Below, piece after piece: positions 59,946 through 64,000 of a DNA stretch of 64,000 nt; the first letter of the stretch is position 1, and each line of letters starts with the position of its first letter. This stretch comes from Streptomyces populi. GTDB taxonomy: Bacteria > Actinomycetota > Actinomycetes > Streptomycetales > Streptomycetaceae. The translations under genes and the position numbers were made by a program. The notes below the pieces were generated by a model that saw only the letters and a list, made by a program, of their open reading frames with translations, was not told the DNA's origin and ran no database searches. Location of the stretch: positions 1 to 64,000 of the forward strand of contig NZ_KZ626880.1 of the NCBI RefSeq assembly GCF_002911015.1. Direction: 5' to 3'.

Positions 59946-60635
59946 ATGTCCTTCCGCGTCCTCGCGTACACCCGTACGACCGGCTACCGGCACGACTCCA
60001 TCCCGGCCGCGGTCGAAGCCGTGCGCGCCCTCGGCCGGGCCCATGGTTTCGAGGCCGACGCCACCGAGGACCCCGGGGTCCTCGAGGCACCCCTCGACCG
60101 GTACGCGGCCGTCGTCTTCCTGTCGACGAGCGGCGAGGTGCTGACGCCGCCGGGCCGCGACCGGCTCGCCGCCCACGTCGAGGGAGGCGGCGGCTTCGTC
60201 GGGGTGCACTCCGCCGCCTGCACCGAGTACGACTGGCCCCACTACGGCGACCTGCTCGGCGCCCGCTTCGACCGGCACCCGGACCTCCAGCCGGGCCGTG
60301 TCCTCGTCGAGGATCACGACCATCCCGCGACCCGGCTCCTGCCGCCGGTCTGGGAACTCACGGACGAGTGGTACGACTTCCGCTCCAACCCGCGCGAGGC
60401 GGATCACGTGCGCGTGCTCGCCTCCGCCGACGAGACCTCCTACGAGGGCGGGGGAATGGGCGCCGACCACCCCTTGGTGTGGTGCCGGGAACAGGGCGCG
60501 GGCCGGGTCTTCTACACCGCGCTCGGACACACCGCGCAGGCGTACGGGGACCCGGACTTCCGCGGGCACCTGCTCGGCGGCATCCTCTGGGCGGCGCGGC
60601 GGTCCCCCACAGGCGCCCCGGACCGCGGACACTGA
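59946..60635 (+). CDS. ThuA domain protein
   Basis: A 229-residue ThuA-like (glutamine-amidotransferase fold) protein: FRVLAYTRTTGYRHDSIPAA, AAVVFLSTSGEVLTPPGRDR, GGGFVGVHSAACTEYDWPHY, LTDEWYDFRSNPREADHVRV, HPLVWCREQGAGRVFYTALG, HTAQAYGDPDFRGHLLGGIL. ThuA proteins act in sugar (trehalose/keto-glucoside) utilisation, but the precise reaction is uncertain. TAGGCT (59934-59939) lies 6 nt before the ATG: leaderless. Confidence 0.92.
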   Translation: MSFRVLAYTRTTGYRHDSIPAAVEAVRALGRAHGFEADATEDPGVLEAPLDRYAAVVFLSTSGEVLTPPGRDRLAAHVEGGGGFVGVHSAACTEYDWPHYGDLLGARFDRHPDLQPGRVLVEDHDHPATRLLPPVWELTDEWYDFRSNPREADHVRVLASADETSYEGGGMGADHPLVWCREQGAGRVFYTALGHTAQAYGDPDFRGHLLGGILWAARRSPTGAPDRGH

Positions 60636-60811
60636 CCCGCGCCGGATCCGGAGAGGAGGCCGGGGAGGAGGCCGGGGAGGCCGTCCGGGCCCGGCACGCA
60701 GGCCCGCACCGTACGGCGACACAGGCCGGACAGGGGACGTCCGCAGGAATACCGGGAAGCGATGTGGTGCTCTGATCTCTACGACGCGCGACGGTGAGGA
60801 GCTGGTCCCGG

Positions 60812-62602
60812 ATGGCGGTGGACACGGTGGATCCGGTGGCGGGGACGAGGGACCCGGTGGTCGTCACTCCTCACGGAGCGGTGCGCGGCCGGTACGAGAA
60901 CGGGATCGCGGTCTTCCGGGGCGTCCCGTACGCCGCCCCTCCCTTCGGCGCCCGCCGCTTCCGCCCGCCCGAGCCGCCCGAGCCCTGGGACGGGGTCCGG
61001 GACGTCGGCGCGTTCGGACCGACCCCGCCGAAACCCCCGTACTCCGAGGCCTTCGCCCGGCTCCTCTCCGACCCCGTCGTGCCCGGCGACGACTGCCTCA
61101 ACCTCAACGTGTGGACCCCGGCGCCGGACCCCGCCGCCCGGCTCCCCGTCATGGTGTGGATCCACGGCGGGGCCCTGACCCGCGGTTCCTCGGCCGTGCC
61201 CGTGTACGACGGGCACGCCTTCGCCCGCGACGGCGTGGTCCTCGTGTCCGTCAACTACCGCCTCGGCGTGGAGGGCTACGGCCTCTTCCCGGACGCGCCC
61301 GCCAACCCCGGGCTGCGCGACCAGCTCGCCGCGCTGGAGTGGGTGCGGGAGTCCGTCGCCCGGTTCGGCGGAGATCCCGGCCGGGTGACCGTCTTCGGCG
61401 AGTCCGCCGGAGCCATCAGCATCGGCGCGCTGCTCGCGAGCCCTCGTGCCCGGGGTCTGTTCCACCGGGCGGTCATGCAGAGCGGGCCGCCCGAGGCGAG
61501 CGACCGCGACAAGGTGCGCCGCATGGTGCGCAGGATGGCCACCCGGCTGAAGGTCCCCGCGACGGCGGAGGCGTTCGCCGCCGTCGACCGCGACCTGCTC
61601 CTGCGCACCCAGGCCGAGGTGGGCAGGCTCAGCAGCCCGGTGCTCGGCGGTCCCGCCTTCGGCATCGTCGTCGACGGCGACCTCGTGCCGCGCGACCCGC
61701 TGGAGGCCCTCGTCGAGGGCGCCGCGGCGGACGTCGGCCTCCTGCTCGGCTGGACCCGTGACGAGTACCGGCTGTGGCTCGTCCCGGGCGGGCTCCTGGA
61801 GCGCGTCGACCGGCTCGGCCCGGTCGCCCTGGCCGGTGCGATGGCCCGCTGCCACTGCGGCCACGAGGTACCCCGCGGCTACCGCGCCCTCCGTCCGGAA
61901 GGGGGGACCGCCGATCTCGTCGGCCAGATGATCACCGACCATCTCCTGCGGGTGCCGATGCACCGCCTCGCCGACGCGCGCGGCGGCGGACCCACCGCGT
62001 CCCCCGCCACGGACGCTCCCGTCGGGGGCCGGGCCCCGGCGCACGTCTACGAGTTCGCCTGGCCGTCCAACGTCCCCGGCCTCGGCGCCTGTCACGCCCT
62101 GGAACTGGGCTTCGTCTTCGACACGGCCGGAGCGCCGGAGTCGGCGAAGCTCGCGGGCGAGGGCGCCCCGCAGGAACTGGCGGACGCCATGCACGGCGCG
62201 TGGGTGCGGTTCGCGACCGACGGCGACCCGGGGTGGGCCGCCTGGGACGCCTCGCACCCGGTCCGGGTCTTCGGCGACGGCGACCCGCACACCGAGCACG
62301 GTCCGCACGACCGCGAACTCGCCCTGTGGGAAGCCGAATCGGCCAGGGCGGCGGCCAGGCCCGCGACCGGTCCCACGCGCAGGCACACCGGCGGATCCCC
62401 GGTCGGGGTCGTCGTCGCGCCGACGCTCGCGGTCGCCGGACCGTCCGGCGCCGGGGCGGAGGCCGACCCCGCCGCCGATTCCGCGGACAGTCCGTCCGGG
62501 GCGGTCGGGGGCGCGTCCGCCCTCGACGCGCCCGTGCGCATCACGGCACCGCTGGCGGCCGTACGACGCTTCCGTCGCCCGGGCGGCGCGGGACGGCGCT
62601 GA
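60812..62602 (+). CDS. type B carboxylesterase with long C-terminal extension
   Basis: The 596-residue product has the alpha/beta-hydrolase type B pattern: AVFRGVPYAAPPFGARRFRP, DDCLNLNVWTPAPDPAARLP, VMVWIHGGALTRGSSAV (oxyanion hole), VTVFGESAGAISIGALLASP (nucleophile Ser), GWTRDEYRLW (acid) and GACHALELGFVFDTAG (His). After ELALWEAESARAAA come about 85 residues rich in Ala, Gly, Pro and Ser, ending RRFRRPGGAGRR, not part of the usual family. ATG 60812 is chosen because GAGGAG lies 10 nt upstream. No signal peptide is seen. Confidence 0.9.
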   Translation: MAVDTVDPVAGTRDPVVVTPHGAVRGRYENGIAVFRGVPYAAPPFGARRFRPPEPPEPWDGVRDVGAFGPTPPKPPYSEAFARLLSDPVVPGDDCLNLNVWTPAPDPAARLPVMVWIHGGALTRGSSAVPVYDGHAFARDGVVLVSVNYRLGVEGYGLFPDAPANPGLRDQLAALEWVRESVARFGGDPGRVTVFGESAGAISIGALLASPRARGLFHRAVMQSGPPEASDRDKVRRMVRRMATRLKVPATAEAFAAVDRDLLLRTQAEVGRLSSPVLGGPAFGIVVDGDLVPRDPLEALVEGAAADVGLLLGWTRDEYRLWLVPGGLLERVDRLGPVALAGAMARCHCGHEVPRGYRALRPEGGTADLVGQMITDHLLRVPMHRLADARGGGPTASPATDAPVGGRAPAHVYEFAWPSNVPGLGACHALELGFVFDTAGAPESAKLAGEGAPQELADAMHGAWVRFATDGDPGWAAWDASHPVRVFGDGDPHTEHGPHDRELALWEAESARAAARPATGPTRRHTGGSPVGVVVAPTLAVAGPSGAGAEADPAADSADSPSGAVGGASALDAPVRITAPLAAVRRFRRPGGAGRR

Positions 62603-62707
62603 ACCCGCCTCCGGCCGCGGACCCGCGGCGGGGCCCCTCCGGCCCGGGACATGGTCCCGGAGCCCGGCCCGAGCCGTCCTGGGACGGGTGTCCGGGCAGG
62701 GGTGGGT

Positions 62708-62826
62708 GTACCGGGAGCCGGGGTGCCGGGCGGGGTGCGGCTTCTCGCGGTGCCGGCCGGCGTCGCGCGGGTCGGTGGTGTCCGGGCGTACCGGGAGCCG
62801 GGGTGCCGGGGAGGGGTGTGGCCTCT
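62708..62826. repeat. imperfect direct repeat, 80-bp period
   Basis: Copies start at 62708 and 62788; the first 23 bases are identical and similarity continues to TCTC (62743-62746, 62823-62826). They fill the 301-bp convergent gap between the esterase and homocysteine methyltransferase genes, where no gene was seen. Confidence 0.65.
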
Positions 62827-62903
62827 CATGAGGCGTCAGGAGAGACCTGGGCCGGGGGTGTCCCGGGTGGGGTGGCCCGGCCGGGCGGGGCCGGTGCGCG
62901 GGA

Positions 62904-63830
62904 TCACGCCGTCCGCAGCGCCCCCGTGATCCCGGTGATCGCCTCCGGCCCCACCCGGCAGCAGCCGCCGATCAGGCGGGCCCCGGCCCGCTCCCATCCG
63001 ACGACCCGCGCGGCGGCGAACGTGGAGCCGCCGGTCCAGGCACGGGCCGCGGGGTCCCACGTCTCGCCGCTGTTCGGGTAGACCACGACCGGCTTTCCGG
63101 TCACGCGCGAGGCCGTGGCGACCGCGGCGTCGGCGTCCTCGGGAGCGCAGCAGTTGACGCCGACCGCGATGACCTCGTCCGCCTCGGCGGCCAGGGCGAA
63201 GGCCTCCTCCAGCGGCTGCCCGGCCCGGGTACGGTCACCGGCCACGCTGTACGACAGCCACGCCGGTACGCCGAGCCCGCGCACCCCCCGGAGCAGCGCC
63301 CGCGCCTCGTCCGTGTCCGGGACCGTCTCCAGGGCCAGCACGTCGGGCGCGGCGGCGGCCAGCACCTCCAGGCGCGGCAGGTGGAACCGTTCCAGTTCCG
63401 CGACGCTCAGTCCGTACCGTCCCCGGTACTCGGAGCCGTCCGCGAGCATCGCCCCGTACGGGCCCACCGAGGCGGCGACCCACAGCGGCCGCGTGACGCC
63501 CTTCGCGTGCGCGCGCCGGGCGGCCTCACGCGCCGACCCGACGCTCAGGCCGAGCAGCTCGGCGGCCCGTTCGCGCGGGATGCCACGCCCGGCGAAGCCG
63601 TCGAACGTCGCCTGGTAGCTGGCGGTGATCGCCACGTCCGCGCCCGCCTCGTAGTAGGCGAGATGTGCCTCGACGATCGCCTCGGGCCGGTCCGCGAGCA
63701 GCCGCGCGGACCACAGCGCGTCGCTCAGGTCGTGTCCGGCCGCTTCGAGCTGGTTGGACATGCCCCCGTCGAGCACGACCGTGCCGCAGGACAGCGCGGC
63801 GGCGAGGGTGGGGGCGTTGTCGCTGGCCAT
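62904..63830 (-). CDS. mmuM: homocysteine S-methyltransferase
   Basis: A 308-residue zinc-dependent methyltransferase that makes methionine from homocysteine, probably with S-methylmethionine. It starts CGTVVLDGGMSNQLEAAGHD and has DVAITASYQATFDGFAGRGI, VLALETVPDTDEARALLRGV, AVGVNCCAPEDADAAVATAS (first zinc Cys), and GARLIGGCCRVGPEAITGIT (the Cys pair). TAGCGT (63842-63837) ends 6 nt before ATG 63830, so the mRNA is probably leaderless. Confidence 0.94.
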   Translation of the reverse strand: MASDNAPTLAAALSCGTVVLDGGMSNQLEAAGHDLSDALWSARLLADRPEAIVEAHLAYYEAGADVAITASYQATFDGFAGRGIPRERAAELLGLSVGSAREAARRAHAKGVTRPLWVAASVGPYGAMLADGSEYRGRYGLSVAELERFHLPRLEVLAAAAPDVLALETVPDTDEARALLRGVRGLGVPAWLSYSVAGDRTRAGQPLEEAFALAAEADEVIAVGVNCCAPEDADAAVATASRVTGKPVVVYPNSGETWDPAARAWTGGSTFAAARVVGWERAGARLIGGCCRVGPEAITGITGALRTA

Positions 63831-63895
63831 GCCCCGACGCTAGCCGATGAGGGGTGCCGCACCCAGGTCCCGTCCACCCACCGAGCGGCCGTCCC

Positions 63896-63920
63896 GCCGA
63901 CCGGGACCCGCCCGGTCGGC
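63896..63920 (-). terminator. terminator of the gene entering from the right edge
   Basis: Perfect 10-bp arms GCCGACCGGG (63896-63905) and CCCGGTCGGC (63911-63920) with a 5-nt loop, 46 nt beyond the stop codon at 63966. Confidence 0.65.
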
Positions 63921-63965
63921 CGGGGTTCCCGTCCGGTGCGCGGCCAGGGGATCCGTACGATGCGG

Positions 63966-64000
63966 TCAGAGGGCCCGTACGAGTTGTTCGACCCGTGTGT
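63966..64000 (-). CDS. last codons of a gene extending beyond the window
   Basis: On the minus strand the edge sequence reads TRVEQLVRAL then TGA (63968-63966), followed by a strong hairpin. The codon use and terminator support a real C-terminus. The product cannot be identified. Confidence 0.5.
   Translation of the reverse strand, partial: TRVEQLVRAL

Noticed and set aside
62651..62929. 92-codon plus-strand frame before the homocysteine methyltransferase gene
   Set aside because: It consists of the 80-bp duplication and lacks a promoter, ribosome site or family match.

Overview
The window is high-GC actinobacterial DNA, almost certainly a Streptomyces chromosome. It carries a full-length two-domain geosmin synthase, a TTA codon in one gene, many GTG starts, many -10 boxes placed 6-7 nt before start codons (leaderless transcripts), the DUF6230/DUF6114 pair, a SAV2148-type HEPN protein, mycothiol-linked families and a streptomycete leader peptide before the sulfite reductase operon.

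Layout. 1-4 kb: the 5' end of a cytochrome P450, DUF6114/DUF6230 cell-envelope genes, a secreted protein and a membrane-tethered AA10 lytic polysaccharide monooxygenase. 4.4-11.9 kb: ARMT1-family phosphatase, geosmin synthase (geoA), a PDZ membrane protein, a LysE exporter, an M24 aminopeptidase and a degenerate aminoglycoside-phosphotransferase-like protein. 11.9-23.7 kb: the three maltodextrin-to-trehalose enzymes treZ, treY and glgX on the minus strand, interleaved with an FHA protein, two tail-to-tail M14 carboxypeptidase-like paralogues and a P450. 23.8-26.0 kb: two secreted proteins that together look like a copper amine oxidase split into two genes.

27.5-33.4 kb is the accessory region. 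A DnaQ-type exonuclease gene is broken by a 5.3 kb island holding a complete second exonuclease of the same family, a two-S1-domain RNA-binding protein, a DUF6262 protein with the tail of a tyrosine-type integrase, and an apparently intact IS607 element (serine TnpA plus TnpB). The right end of the IS607 element abuts the remaining 3' part of the host gene, and about 43 host codons are missing, which suggests that insertion was followed by an adjacent deletion.

33.6-40.9 kb: core and housekeeping genes (phosphotransferase, CDP-alcohol phosphatidyltransferase, MMPL transporter, DUF1697, NTF2-like, TIGR03086 and DsbA-like proteins). 40.9-50.4 kb: one long, translationally coupled sulfur-assimilation operon read leftwards: leader peptide, sir, a 59-residue zinc-ribbon protein, cysH, cysC, cysD, cysN, sulfonate ABC transporter ssuABC, and a sirohydrochlorin chelatase that can supply siroheme to the sulfite reductase. 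50.6-64 kb: acetyltransferase, secreted protein, GAF-domain regulator, AidB-like acyl-CoA dehydrogenase divergent from a YihY/BrkB membrane protein, NmrA-like reductase divergent from an AraC regulator, glyoxalase-like protein divergent from a ThuA protein, a carboxylesterase, homocysteine S-methyltransferase, and the last codons of a further gene.

Strong inverted repeats mark most operon ends. No tRNA, rRNA or CRISPR array was seen. All family assignments come from reading motifs by eye; no database search was run.
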